64,000 bases of DNA from Candidatus Eisenbergiella intestinipullorum. GTDB lineage: Bacteria > Bacillota > Clostridia > Lachnospirales > Lachnospiraceae. Positions 7,969 to 16,086 of the stretch are shown piece by piece (the first letter of the stretch is position 1; every line of letters starts with the position of its first letter). A model generated the notes under the pieces. That model was not told the DNA's origin. It searched no databases and saw only the letters and a program-made list of their open reading frames with translations. A program made the position numbers and the translations under genes. Where the stretch lies: the NCBI GenBank assembly GCA_019119815.1, contig DWWH01000034.1:1-64000 (forward strand). The letters are read 5' to 3'.

Positions 7969-9804
7969 GTGAAAAAGCTGCTCATTTATCTGAAAGATTA
8001 CAAGAAGGAAACGGTTCTGGCGCCGCTCTTTAAGCTGCTGGAGGCTTCCTTCGAGCTGTTCGTGCCGCTGGTGATGGCGGCCATCATCGACAACGGAATC
8101 GCCAGCCGGGATATGGGCTACATCGGCCGGATGTGCCTGGTGCTGATCGCGCTCGGCATCATCGGGCTGACCTGCTCCATCACGGCCCAGTATTTCGCGG
8201 CGAAAGCGGCGGTGGGCTTTGCGGCCCAGATGAAGCACGCCCTGTTTTCCCATATCCAGAGCCTTTCCTTTACGGAGATGGATACGGTGGGAACGTCCAC
8301 GCTGATCACCCGGATGACCAGCGACGCCAATCAGGTGCAGAACGGCGTGAACATGGTGCTGCGTCTGTTCCTGCGTTCGCCCTTCATCGTGTTCGGCGCC
8401 ATGCTCATGGCCTTCACCATCGATGTGAAGTCGGCGCTGGTGTTCGTGGCGGCGATCCCCCTGCTGTCCCTGGTGGTATTCGGCATCATGTTCCTCACCA
8501 CGCCCATGTACCGCCGGGTACAGAACGGTCTGGATCAGGTGATGGGAATCACGAGGGAAAATCTGACCGGCGTGCGGGTGCTGCGCGCTTTTAATAAGGA
8601 AGAAAGCGAAATCGAGCGCTTCGAGGGTACCAACAATGCGCTGGCACAGATGCAGAAGGCGGTGGGAAAGCTTTCCGCGCTGATGAACCCGGTCACCTAC
8701 GTCATCATCAACGGGGCCGTCATCGCCCTGGTCTGGACCGGAGCCTGGCAGGTGGAAAACGGAGCCATCACCCAGGGCGAGGTGGTTGCTCTGGTCAATT
8801 ACATGTCCCAGATCCTGGTGGAGCTGATCAAGCTGGCAAACCTGATCGTCACCATCACCAAGGCCATCGCCTGCGGCAACCGGATCCAGAGCGTGTTTGA
8901 AATGAAATCCAGCCTGACGGATCCGGCGGAGGATGTAAAGGACACATCCGATGTAAAGGACACATCCGACGTAAGTGGTATGTCCGATGGGAGAAGAACG
9001 GCAGATGGACGGGGAACGGCAGGGAAAGGTTCCGTCCCTTCCGTCGCCTTTGAGCATGTGTGTCTGACCTATCAGAACGCGGGAGCAGAATCCCTGACGG
9101 ACATTGATTTTACAGCCTGGCCCGGCCAGACCATCGGCATCATCGGCGGAACCGGCTCCGGAAAATCCTCTCTGGTCAACCTGATTCCCCGTTTTTATGA
9201 TGTGACGAAGGGGAGGGTTCTGGTGGACGGACGGGATGTGCGGGATTATCCGCTTTCCGAACTGCGCGGGAAAATCGGTATGGTGCTTCAGAAGGCCGTG
9301 CTGTTCCAGGGAACCATCCGGGAAAACCTGCGCTGGGGAAAGGAGGACGCCTCCGATGAGGAGCTGTACCGGGCGCTGGAGATCGCTCAGGCGAAGGATT
9401 TTGTGGAGGAAAAGGACGGCGGCCTGGACGCTTATGTGGCGCAGGGCGGGAAGAACCTGTCCGGCGGCCAGAGGCAGCGACTTACCATTGCCCGCGCCCT
9501 GGTGAGAAAGCCTTCCGTTCTCATCCTGGACGACAGCGCGTCCGCCCTGGATTATGCCACGGACGCAAGGCTCCGCAAGGCCATCCGGGACATGGAGGGA
9601 GGCCCCACGGTATTCATCGTATCCCAGCGGGCGGCCTCCATCCGGCATGCGGACCAGATCATCGTGCTGGATGACGGCGAGGTGGCGGGAATCGGCACCC
9701 ATGAGCAGCTGCTGGAGGGCTGTCCGGCATATCAGGAGATTTATTACTCTCAGTTTGAAAAGAAGGAAACGGCGGAAAGAACGGCCGCTTCCTCAGGGAG
9801 GTAA
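7969..9804 (+). CDS. ABC exporter, fused permease and ATP-binding protein (LmrC/YheI-like)
   Basis: 611 residues, starting with GTG at 7969, 8 nt after GGAGGT. The membrane domain covers about residues 10-310. Walker A GGTGSGKSS, Q-loop VLQKAVLF, signature LSGGQRQRLTIARAL and H-loop VSQR follow. Walker B ends in LILDDSASALD, that is DD instead of the catalytic DE, and the H-loop His is replaced by Gln (VSQRAAS). Such substitutions are typical of the degenerate site in heterodimeric exporters. The linker between the domains contains two copies of DVKDTS. The partner gene begins two bases after its stop. Confidence 0.93.
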   Translation: MKKLLIYLKDYKKETVLAPLFKLLEASFELFVPLVMAAIIDNGIASRDMGYIGRMCLVLIALGIIGLTCSITAQYFAAKAAVGFAAQMKHALFSHIQSLSFTEMDTVGTSTLITRMTSDANQVQNGVNMVLRLFLRSPFIVFGAMLMAFTIDVKSALVFVAAIPLLSLVVFGIMFLTTPMYRRVQNGLDQVMGITRENLTGVRVLRAFNKEESEIERFEGTNNALAQMQKAVGKLSALMNPVTYVIINGAVIALVWTGAWQVENGAITQGEVVALVNYMSQILVELIKLANLIVTITKAIACGNRIQSVFEMKSSLTDPAEDVKDTSDVKDTSDVSGMSDGRRTADGRGTAGKGSVPSVAFEHVCLTYQNAGAESLTDIDFTAWPGQTIGIIGGTGSGKSSLVNLIPRFYDVTKGRVLVDGRDVRDYPLSELRGKIGMVLQKAVLFQGTIRENLRWGKEDASDEELYRALEIAQAKDFVEEKDGGLDAYVAQGGKNLSGGQRQRLTIARALVRKPSVLILDDSASALDYATDARLRKAIRDMEGGPTVFIVSQRAASIRHADQIIVLDDGEVAGIGTHEQLLEGCPAYQEIYYSQFEKKETAERTAASSGR

Positions 9805-9806
9805 CC

Positions 9807-11579
9807 ATGGCGAAGGAAAAAATGGATCGTTCCAGACAGAAGGAGACCTTTTTCAAGGTCCTGAAATATATGAAGCCCTACTGGTTTTATCTGGCCCTGT
9901 CCCTCCTCCTGGCGGCGGTGACGGTGGCGCTGACTCTGTATCTGCCCAAGCTGACGGGCTTTGCGGTGGATAAGATCATCGAACAGGGAAGGGTGGATTT
10001 TGCGGGAATCCTGCAGATTTTAAAGGGGATGGCGGTGACCATTCTGATTACGGCCGTTGCGCAGTGGATCATGAACATCTGCAACAACAAGATGACCTAT
10101 GAGATCGTGCGGGACATCCGCAACGAAGCTTTCCGGAAAATTGAGATTCTTCCATTGAAATATATCGACGGCCACTCCTACGGCGAGATCACCAGCCGGG
10201 TTATCGCGGACGTGGATCAGTTTGCGGACGGCCTTCTGATGGGCTTTACCCAGCTTTTTTCCGGTGTGATGACCATTCTGGGAACTCTTCTTTTCATGGT
10301 GACCACGGATGTGGGGATCACGCTGGTGGTGGTGCTGATCACGCCGCTGTCCTTCTTCGTGGCGGGCTTCATCGCGAAGCGGACCTTCACCATGTTCCGG
10401 GTGCAGTCGGAGACCAGAGGAGAACAGACCGCCCTGATTGACGAGATGATCGGAAACCAGAAGGTGGTGCAGGCCTTCGGCCATGAAAAAAAGGCCATGG
10501 AGCGGTTCGACGAGATCAATGAAAGGCTCCGTGCCTGCTCCCTGCGGGCGATTTTCTATTCCTCCATCACCAACCCGGCCACCCGCTTCGTCAACAACGT
10601 GGTATACGCGGGCGTGGGCCTGGTGGGAGCGATTTCCGCGGTGGCGGGCCGCATCAGCGTGGGCGATCTGTCCTGCCTGTTAAGCTATGCCAACCAGTAT
10701 ACCAAGCCCTTCAATGAGATTTCCGGCGTGGTGACGGAGCTGCAGAACGCTCTGGCCTGCGCGTCCCGGATCTTTGAGCTGATTGAGGAAGAGCCCCAGG
10801 TGCCGGAGCGGGAGAACGCGGCGGTGCTTTCCGAACGGGAGGGAGGCGTACAGGGAAATGTGGAGCTGTCCCATGTGTATTTTTCCTATACGAAGGAGCA
10901 GAAGCTGATCGAGGATTTCAATCTGAAGGTGCGGCCCGGCCAGCGGATCGCCATCGTAGGGCCCACGGGCTGCGGAAAGACCACGCTGATCAACCTGCTG
11001 ATGCGTTTTTACGACGTGACGGACGGAAAAATCTGTGTGGAGGGCCGCGACGTGCGGGATGTGACGAGAAAGAGCCTGCGGGAAAGCTTCGGCATGGTGC
11101 TGCAGGATACCTGGCTGAAATCCGGAACCATCCGGGAAAACATCGTGATGGGAAAGCCGGACGCCACGGAGGAGGAAATCATCGCGGCGGCAAAGGCCTC
11201 CCACGCCCACAGCTTCATCAAGCGGCTGCCTGACGGGTATGATACGGTGATTACGGAAGAGGGAGGCGGTCTTTCCCAGGGGCAGAAGCAGCTTCTGTGC
11301 ATCACCCGCGTCATGCTCTGCCTGCCGCCCATGCTGATTCTGGATGAGGCCACCTCCTCCATCGACACCAGGACGGAGATGAAGATTCAGGAGGCCTTCC
11401 TGCGCATGATGAAGGGGCGCACCAGCTTCATCGTGGCGCACCGCCTTTCCACCATCCGGGAGGCGGATGTGATTCTGGTGATGCGGGACGGCTGCATCGT
11501 GGAACAGGGCCGGCATGAAGAGCTTCTGGAAGAGAAAGGATTCTACGCGCAGCTTTATAACAGCCAGTTCGCGGTCTGA
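9807..11579 (+). CDS. ABC exporter, fused permease and ATP-binding protein (LmrD/YheH-like partner)
   Basis: 590 residues, ATG at 9807 with GGGAGGT immediately upstream, inside the end of the preceding gene. The membrane domain spans about 20-310. ATPase motifs: Walker A GPTGCGKTT, Q-loop VLQDTW, signature LSQGQKQLLCITR (Q in place of the second G, as often seen), Walker B MLILDEATSSID with the catalytic Glu, and H-loop AHRLST. With the catalytic Glu and His present here and altered in the partner, this subunit should carry the consensus catalysis. A strong terminator follows at 11611. Confidence 0.94.
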   Translation: MAKEKMDRSRQKETFFKVLKYMKPYWFYLALSLLLAAVTVALTLYLPKLTGFAVDKIIEQGRVDFAGILQILKGMAVTILITAVAQWIMNICNNKMTYEIVRDIRNEAFRKIEILPLKYIDGHSYGEITSRVIADVDQFADGLLMGFTQLFSGVMTILGTLLFMVTTDVGITLVVVLITPLSFFVAGFIAKRTFTMFRVQSETRGEQTALIDEMIGNQKVVQAFGHEKKAMERFDEINERLRACSLRAIFYSSITNPATRFVNNVVYAGVGLVGAISAVAGRISVGDLSCLLSYANQYTKPFNEISGVVTELQNALACASRIFELIEEEPQVPERENAAVLSEREGGVQGNVELSHVYFSYTKEQKLIEDFNLKVRPGQRIAIVGPTGCGKTTLINLLMRFYDVTDGKICVEGRDVRDVTRKSLRESFGMVLQDTWLKSGTIRENIVMGKPDATEEEIIAAAKASHAHSFIKRLPDGYDTVITEEGGGLSQGQKQLLCITRVMLCLPPMLILDEATSSIDTRTEMKIQEAFLRMMKGRTSFIVAHRLSTIREADVILVMRDGCIVEQGRHEELLEEKGFYAQLYNSQFAV

Positions 11580-11610
11580 GAGCCTTCGGGTCAGGACGGC
11601 GGATGAAGAA

Positions 11611-11655
11611 ACAGGCGGCACAGCCCCGAAACGGGGAGGTGCCGCCTGTTTTGCT
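11611..11655 (+). terminator. Rho-independent terminator of the ABC exporter operon
   Basis: A GC-rich stem, ACAGGCGGCAC pairing with GTGCCGCCTGT and a nested CCCCG-AAA-CGGGG, is followed by TTTT. It lies 32 bases past the exporter stop. Confidence 0.85.
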
Positions 11656-11692
11656 TGCCCCCTCAGTTGCATTTTTGGGAGGCGAGTGGTCA

Positions 11693-11722
11693 TTGCTCCG
11701 GGAAAACGCGGCAGTATATAAT
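11693..11722 (+). promoter_or_regulatory. Candidate sigma-A promoter of the partner-switching operon
   Basis: TTGCTC at 11693-11698 and TATAAT at 11717-11722, 18-bp spacer. It lies between the exporter terminator and the STAS gene, giving a leader of about 210 nt that holds the repeated hairpins described next. Confidence 0.5.
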
Positions 11723-11772
11723 AAAATAATCGCCTTCGCTGTGGTAACGCGGCTTCTTTCTGCAAAGGCGCA

Positions 11773-11938
11773 CTGCCTGCGGCCGCAGACTGACGGAAAC
11801 GAAAAGAAAGAGGCGGAATACGGCAAGGCCGTATTTCTGGATTAAAATGCTGCCTGCGGCAGCGGGAAAAAGAGGCGGAAGGCGGCTTTGCCATCTTCCA
11901 TGATTAAAATGTTGCCTGCGGCAGCAGGAAATGAGGTA
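11773..11938 (+). repeat. Tandem hairpin/ribosome-site leader, about 62-bp period
   Basis: Units at 11841-11880 and 11903-11942 share ATTAAAATG, the hairpin GCTGCCTGCGGCAGC (with one change in the second copy) and a purine-rich tail. In the last copy the tail supplies the GAGGT ribosome site of the STAS gene; in the earlier copy it reads GAGGCGG without a start. A more diverged unit begins at about 11773 (CTGCCTGCGGCCGCAG, then AAGAGGCGGAA). The leader appears to have grown by duplication of a hairpin-plus-ribosome-site module. Confidence 0.6.
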
Positions 11939-11941
11939 GAA

Positions 11942-12244
11942 ATGAATATCAGAAAAAGTGTGGAAAACAATGTTCTTACCATCGGGCTGGAGGGAAGGCT
12001 GGACACCATGACCGCGCCGGAGCTGGAAAACGAGATCAGAAACAGCGCGGAAGGCGTGGCGGGAATCGTGCTGGATTTTACGGATCTGGCATATATATCC
12101 AGCGCGGGCCTGCGGGTGCTTTTAAGCACGCAGAAGAGAATGAACGCCAGCGGAGGGAGCCTCGTGATTCGGCATCCCAACGAAGTGGTAGCCGAGGTTT
12201 TTGAAGCCACGGGCTTTTCAGACATTCTGGAAATTGAAGCGTAG
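11942..12244 (+). CDS. STAS-domain anti-sigma-factor antagonist (SpoIIAA/RsbV-like)
   Basis: 100 residues forming a single STAS domain. The regulatory phospho-serine loop is intact in YISSAGLRVLL (Ser near residue 57). In SpoIIAA/RsbV proteins this Ser is phosphorylated by an HATPase kinase and dephosphorylated by a PP2C phosphatase; both are encoded downstream in the same operon (17839 and 16083). The start at 11942 follows GAGGT; a longer frame from 11888 runs through the repeated leader. It is the first gene of the six-gene operon. Confidence 0.92.
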   Translation: MNIRKSVENNVLTIGLEGRLDTMTAPELENEIRNSAEGVAGIVLDFTDLAYISSAGLRVLLSTQKRMNASGGSLVIRHPNEVVAEVFEATGFSDILEIEA

Positions 12245-12258
12245 GAAAACGGACGGAT

Positions 12259-13386
12259 ATGAATGTTTTTTGGGAAAATATCAGATGTATGCTGACGGGC
12301 AGGTATGTGGAAGGAAGGACGGATCTGAACGTCCTGTGGAACCCGGCGCTCATCCGGGTGGACCGCGGGATGGTGACGCCGTCTTTAAAGAACGTGCCGA
12401 AGCTGAGCGGCAGGCAGAAAAGGGCGGTGAAGAGATTTTACCGCCCTTATATACGCAGAATCACGGACCGGTATCACCGTTACTATACCGCCGGAAACGG
12501 GGTGTTCCGGCCGGATTATCTGCCGGAGGAGCTGTATGTGACGCGGGTGGACCGGTATTTTTCCGACAGGCAGGAGGCCCGGTTCCTGGACAATAAATGC
12601 TATTATTACCGCCTTTTTCCGCAGGTGAAGCAGCCGGAGGCGGTGGGAATGCGGATCGGCGGGACCTGGCTGGACGGCAGGCTTTCTCCTGTTTCCTATG
12701 AAAAGGTAAAGGAGGCCGCGCTGAGGGAGCCGGAGCTTGTGGTAAAGCGCGCCGTCAATTCGCAGGGCGGATATGGCGTGCGCTTTCTGGACAGAAGGGA
12801 AGCGAAGAAGGGGCTGGACGGGCTGATCGCCGGGATCCCCTGCGATCTGGTGATCCAGAAGCCTGTGCGCCAGCATCCGGGGCTGGCCGTACTGCATCCG
12901 GAATCAGTGAATACCCTGCGGATCGTTTCCCTCCTGACCGGCGAACGGGTAAAAATATATGCGGTCTGCCTGAAGATCGGCGTGGGAAAGGAGCGCGTGG
13001 ATAATGGCTGCCACGGCGGCATTTACTGCGGCGTCCGTCCGGACGGTCGGCTGCGCCGGCTCGGCATCATGGACAATGGCAGGACGGCGGAGCGCCATCC
13101 CCAGCTGGGCTACCGCTTCGCGGATCAGAAGGTACCCTGCCTGAAAAAGGCGCTGGAGCTGGTCCGGAAGGCGCATCCCTTCCTGGGGCATTTCCGGCTG
13201 ATTTCCTGGGACGTCGCCATTGACGAGACGGGCGAAGCCGTCCTGATCGAGGCCAATCTGTCCCTTGGCGGCATCAATGATGTTCAGCTCTGCTCCGGAC
13301 CGCTGTTCGGACGGGATACAGAGAAGGTGCTGGACGAAGTGTTTTCCAAAAAGGGGAGGAAAGGAAGGCAGCATGCTCCGGGATGA
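12259..13386 (+). CDS. ATP-grasp enzyme of the sugar-transfer-associated group
   Basis: 375 residues. The central and C-terminal part fits the ATPgrasp_ST type: Lys-containing LVVKRAVNSQGGYGVRF, VIQKPVRQHP, NTLRIVSLL, then RVDNGCHGGIYCGV and the metal-binding end DVAIDETGEAVLIEANLSLG. Such enzymes use ATP to activate a carboxylate and join it to an amine or alcohol; the substrate is unknown here. The N-terminal ~130 residues (basic, Tyr-rich) are not recognised. The start at 12259 is 14 bases after the STAS stop. The end overlaps the next gene by 14 bases, so the two are coupled. It contains no membrane segment. Confidence 0.82.
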   Translation: MNVFWENIRCMLTGRYVEGRTDLNVLWNPALIRVDRGMVTPSLKNVPKLSGRQKRAVKRFYRPYIRRITDRYHRYYTAGNGVFRPDYLPEELYVTRVDRYFSDRQEARFLDNKCYYYRLFPQVKQPEAVGMRIGGTWLDGRLSPVSYEKVKEAALREPELVVKRAVNSQGGYGVRFLDRREAKKGLDGLIAGIPCDLVIQKPVRQHPGLAVLHPESVNTLRIVSLLTGERVKIYAVCLKIGVGKERVDNGCHGGIYCGVRPDGRLRRLGIMDNGRTAERHPQLGYRFADQKVPCLKKALELVRKAHPFLGHFRLISWDVAIDETGEAVLIEANLSLGGINDVQLCSGPLFGRDTEKVLDEVFSKKGRKGRQHAPG

Positions 13387-14407
13387 TCATTTTCTCCGCC
13401 GGGAATACGGACGGACGCTGATCCCGGTGATGTTTTCCGTTCTCGCGGGTACCATCAATACGCTGATCGACGGCGCTTTCGTGGCGCAGCGGATCGGAAA
13501 CGGCGCGCCGCAGGCGGCAGGGCCGATGATCGCGGTCTTTCATTCCGTGAAGGAGAACAGCGGCATCCGGATTCTGATGAGGCTGCAGATGCAGGCCGGC
13601 ATGGCGCTTACCGGGATCTTCGCACTCGCCCTTCCGGTTTTCCATGAGGGGATCCGGTCGCTGTTCGCTCTTCCGGAATCGATCTTTCTGCCCCTTTTCT
13701 GGCTGGGGCTTTCCCTGTTCTTCGAACTGGCCTGCAGCGTCTGGAGCTCCTTTTTCAATTCCACGGACCGCATCCTGCTGTCCAATCTGATCCTGGGGAT
13801 GAAGCGCTTTTTCTTTCCGGCGGTATCGGCCGCACTGCTTGCTGTGAGCGGCGGGCCGATGTGGGTTTTTCTGCCGCTTGGCGGGCTTTTGTCCGTGCTC
13901 TGCACGGCAGCGGTCACGGAGACGGTCTCCTTTCGCAGCCGGAAAACCGCTCACCGTCTGTCCCGGCTTCTGCTGCTGGACGACTGGCTGGAGCGGGAGG
14001 GACTGGTGCTGGATTTTTCCATCGAGCCTTCGGAGCAGAATATCTGCGGCGCCAGCGATCAGATCCGGGATTTCTGCATCCGGAATCATATGGACCCAAA
14101 AGGGACAAACCGTATCGCCATGGCGATCGAGGAGCTTCTGATGGTGATGAAGGCGGAAAATCCGGGAATGAAGAGCGTGGATCTGAGGGCGTTCGCTCTG
14201 GAGACGGTCACGGGCATCCGGGTCAGGAGCGCGGGAGAGCGGTATAATCCCTTTGAAAAGGCGCAGGAGAGCGGAGACCTGTTTTATCTGGGTGTCAGAC
14301 TGCTTCAGAATATGGCACAGGAGACCAGCTACAGTTATGCCCTTGGCATGAACACGCTGTATCTGGGATTTTCACGAAGCCTGCGGGATGGAAAGGAAAT
14401 GGAATGA
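13373..14407 (+). CDS. Shortened MATE-like membrane domain fused to an HATPase (RsbW-like) domain
   Basis: 344 residues; start 13373 follows AAGGAAGG and overlaps the ATP-grasp stop. Residues ~1-45 look like the beginning of a MATE transporter (LIPVMFSVLAGTINTLIDGA). The text then jumps to what looks like the second half of such a transporter (GIRILMRLQMQAGMALTGIF and two or three further hydrophobic segments to about residue 180). MATE proteins normally have twelve segments in ~450 residues, so about half seems missing, without a frame break. Residues ~205-340 are HATPase-like (AIEELLMVMKAEN, YLGVRLLQNMAQETSY), but the conserved Asn of the N-box is absent. It may be a membrane-tethered, possibly inactive, kinase-like partner. 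Confidence 0.7.
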   Translation: MLRDDHFLRREYGRTLIPVMFSVLAGTINTLIDGAFVAQRIGNGAPQAAGPMIAVFHSVKENSGIRILMRLQMQAGMALTGIFALALPVFHEGIRSLFALPESIFLPLFWLGLSLFFELACSVWSSFFNSTDRILLSNLILGMKRFFFPAVSAALLAVSGGPMWVFLPLGGLLSVLCTAAVTETVSFRSRKTAHRLSRLLLLDDWLEREGLVLDFSIEPSEQNICGASDQIRDFCIRNHMDPKGTNRIAMAIEELLMVMKAENPGMKSVDLRAFALETVTGIRVRSAGERYNPFEKAQESGDLFYLGVRLLQNMAQETSYSYALGMNTLYLGFSRSLRDGKEME

Positions 14408-16086
14408 AAAGAGAGAACACGGGCCTGGACGAGGGGCTTTTGGAGGTCTGCACCCGGGCGGGGCAGATCAATCGGGACAACCTTGTCAGGCTGCTTTCGG
14501 ATAACGCGGATACGGCGTTCGGAAGATTTTATGACTTTGCTTCCCTGCACAGCGTGGAAGACTACAGACGAAGCGTTCCGCTCTTGGATTATGCCTCCCT
14601 GCAGCCCTGGCTGGAGCGGATGGAGCGGGGAGAGGAGAAGGTGCTGACGGCATACCCTGTCGCCGGGATGTTAAGATCCTCCGGGACGGAGGGAAAGGTG
14701 AAGCGCATCCCGATCACCTTCACGGCGCTGGAGCGGTATGCGGATCATATTGAGTGGTATAAAAACCGGGCGCACAAGGAAGCGGGCGGGAAGCGGCTGT
14801 TTGTGAACGGCTTCCGTGTGGGGCTCATGGAGGAAAAGGAGGAATATCTGCTGTCCGAGATCTATTATCGGTATCTGTTCTGCAACGGATACCTTTCCTT
14901 TGAGGAATTCGCGGGAGGAAAGGAAACGTTGTTCGGACAGAACGGCAGGGACATCCTGTACGCGAAGGTGTGGGTCGGGTTCGCGCAGGAGGACATCACT
15001 GCGCTGGAATCCATTTTCCTGTACGATCAGATCCTTTTTTTCCAGTATATGCAGAAGCACTGGCGGAGCGTGCTGAAGGGAATGCGCCGGAAACAGATCC
15101 CGGAACGGATCGGACTTCCACAGGAAACGAAAAGGAAGCTTCTGGAGACGCCCGTAAGCGAAGAGCGGCTTGCGTATGTTGAGGCGGCCTGCCGGAGCGG
15201 CTTTGACGGGATCGCCGCAAGGCTCTGGCCGCGCCTTGCGCTTTCCAGCGGCATCGGAGGCGAGGCGTTTGAGGCGGAGGACGGAAGTCTCAGAGGATTT
15301 CTGGGAAAGACGTCGGTATACTATTTTGCCTATGTGGCCTCCGAATGCCATATGGGGGTGGCGCCCGGGCCGGAGCAGGCCCGCTATGTGATGCTGCCGC
15401 AGAGCGCCTTTTACGAATATCTTCCCTGGCCGCAGAAGGAAGGGGAGGAATCGGAGAAAACGCTTCTTCCCGGACAGCTGGAAAAAGGAAAGCTTTACGA
15501 ACCGGTGCTGAGCACCTTTTCCGGCCTGTACCGCTGCCGTATGGGAGACGTGGTGCGTTCGGCAGGCTTTCTGGGAGAAAGTCCCGTTGTGGAATTCGTT
15601 CTGCGTAAGAACCTGTTTTTAAACGTGGCGGGAGAAAAGCTGAGCGTGTTTCAGGCGGAGAGAGCCGTTCTGCAGATGTCCCGCCGCTGCGGCCTTCCCG
15701 TCCGCAGCTACTGCGTCGGGCAGCTGGCCTGGGAGAGCCCGGCCTGCTACGGCGCGGTCTTTGCCGTCGGGAGGCAGGAACGGAAAACGGAAGAAGCGGA
15801 GGATGGACGGCAGGAGCAGGGAAAGCCGGAAGCGCAGGAAAAACGGACCGCCGCCCGGCTGGACCGGGCGCTGGCGGCACAGAGCCCGGATTATGAGGAT
15901 CTGAGAAAACTGCGCTGTCTGGGAAGGCCGCAGGCACTTCTTCTGGAACCGGAGGAATACGCGGCCTTTCTGGAAGAACTCGGTCTGACAGGCGGACATG
16001 GGAAGCCGCGCCACGCGGCGGGAGCAATTCCGGAAGAGGTCTGGAAAAAATGGAAGGACATTTCGTCAGGGAGAAGAAAACAGTGA
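14404..16086 (+). CDS. GH3-family acyl-adenylating enzyme
   Basis: 560 residues, coupled by ATGA to the gene before it. It matches the GH3 (auxin-responsive) family, a branch of the ANL adenylating enzymes: the ATP-binding SSGTEGKVKRIPIT (about residue 92), the mid-protein SECHMGVAPG followed by LPQSAFYEYLP, and the hinge-side GLYRCRMGDVVRSAGF. Plant GH3 enzymes join carboxylic acids to amino acids through an acyl-adenylate; bacterial members are little studied. Around residues 462-500 a charged, Glu/Arg/Gln-rich stretch may be a linker. Next to an ATP-grasp enzyme it suggests a small amide-forming or acyl-transfer pathway controlled together with the partner switch. Confidence 0.85.
   Translation: MKRENTGLDEGLLEVCTRAGQINRDNLVRLLSDNADTAFGRFYDFASLHSVEDYRRSVPLLDYASLQPWLERMERGEEKVLTAYPVAGMLRSSGTEGKVKRIPITFTALERYADHIEWYKNRAHKEAGGKRLFVNGFRVGLMEEKEEYLLSEIYYRYLFCNGYLSFEEFAGGKETLFGQNGRDILYAKVWVGFAQEDITALESIFLYDQILFFQYMQKHWRSVLKGMRRKQIPERIGLPQETKRKLLETPVSEERLAYVEAACRSGFDGIAARLWPRLALSSGIGGEAFEAEDGSLRGFLGKTSVYYFAYVASECHMGVAPGPEQARYVMLPQSAFYEYLPWPQKEGEESEKTLLPGQLEKGKLYEPVLSTFSGLYRCRMGDVVRSAGFLGESPVVEFVLRKNLFLNVAGEKLSVFQAERAVLQMSRRCGLPVRSYCVGQLAWESPACYGAVFAVGRQERKTEEAEDGRQEQGKPEAQEKRTAARLDRALAAQSPDYEDLRKLRCLGRPQALLLEPEEYAAFLEELGLTGGHGKPRHAAGAIPEEVWKKWKDISSGRRKQ

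Noticed and set aside
7885..9702. A 605-codon open frame on the minus strand
   Set aside because: Antisense to the ABC exporter gene, with His/Gly/Gln-rich low-similarity text; a shadow frame.
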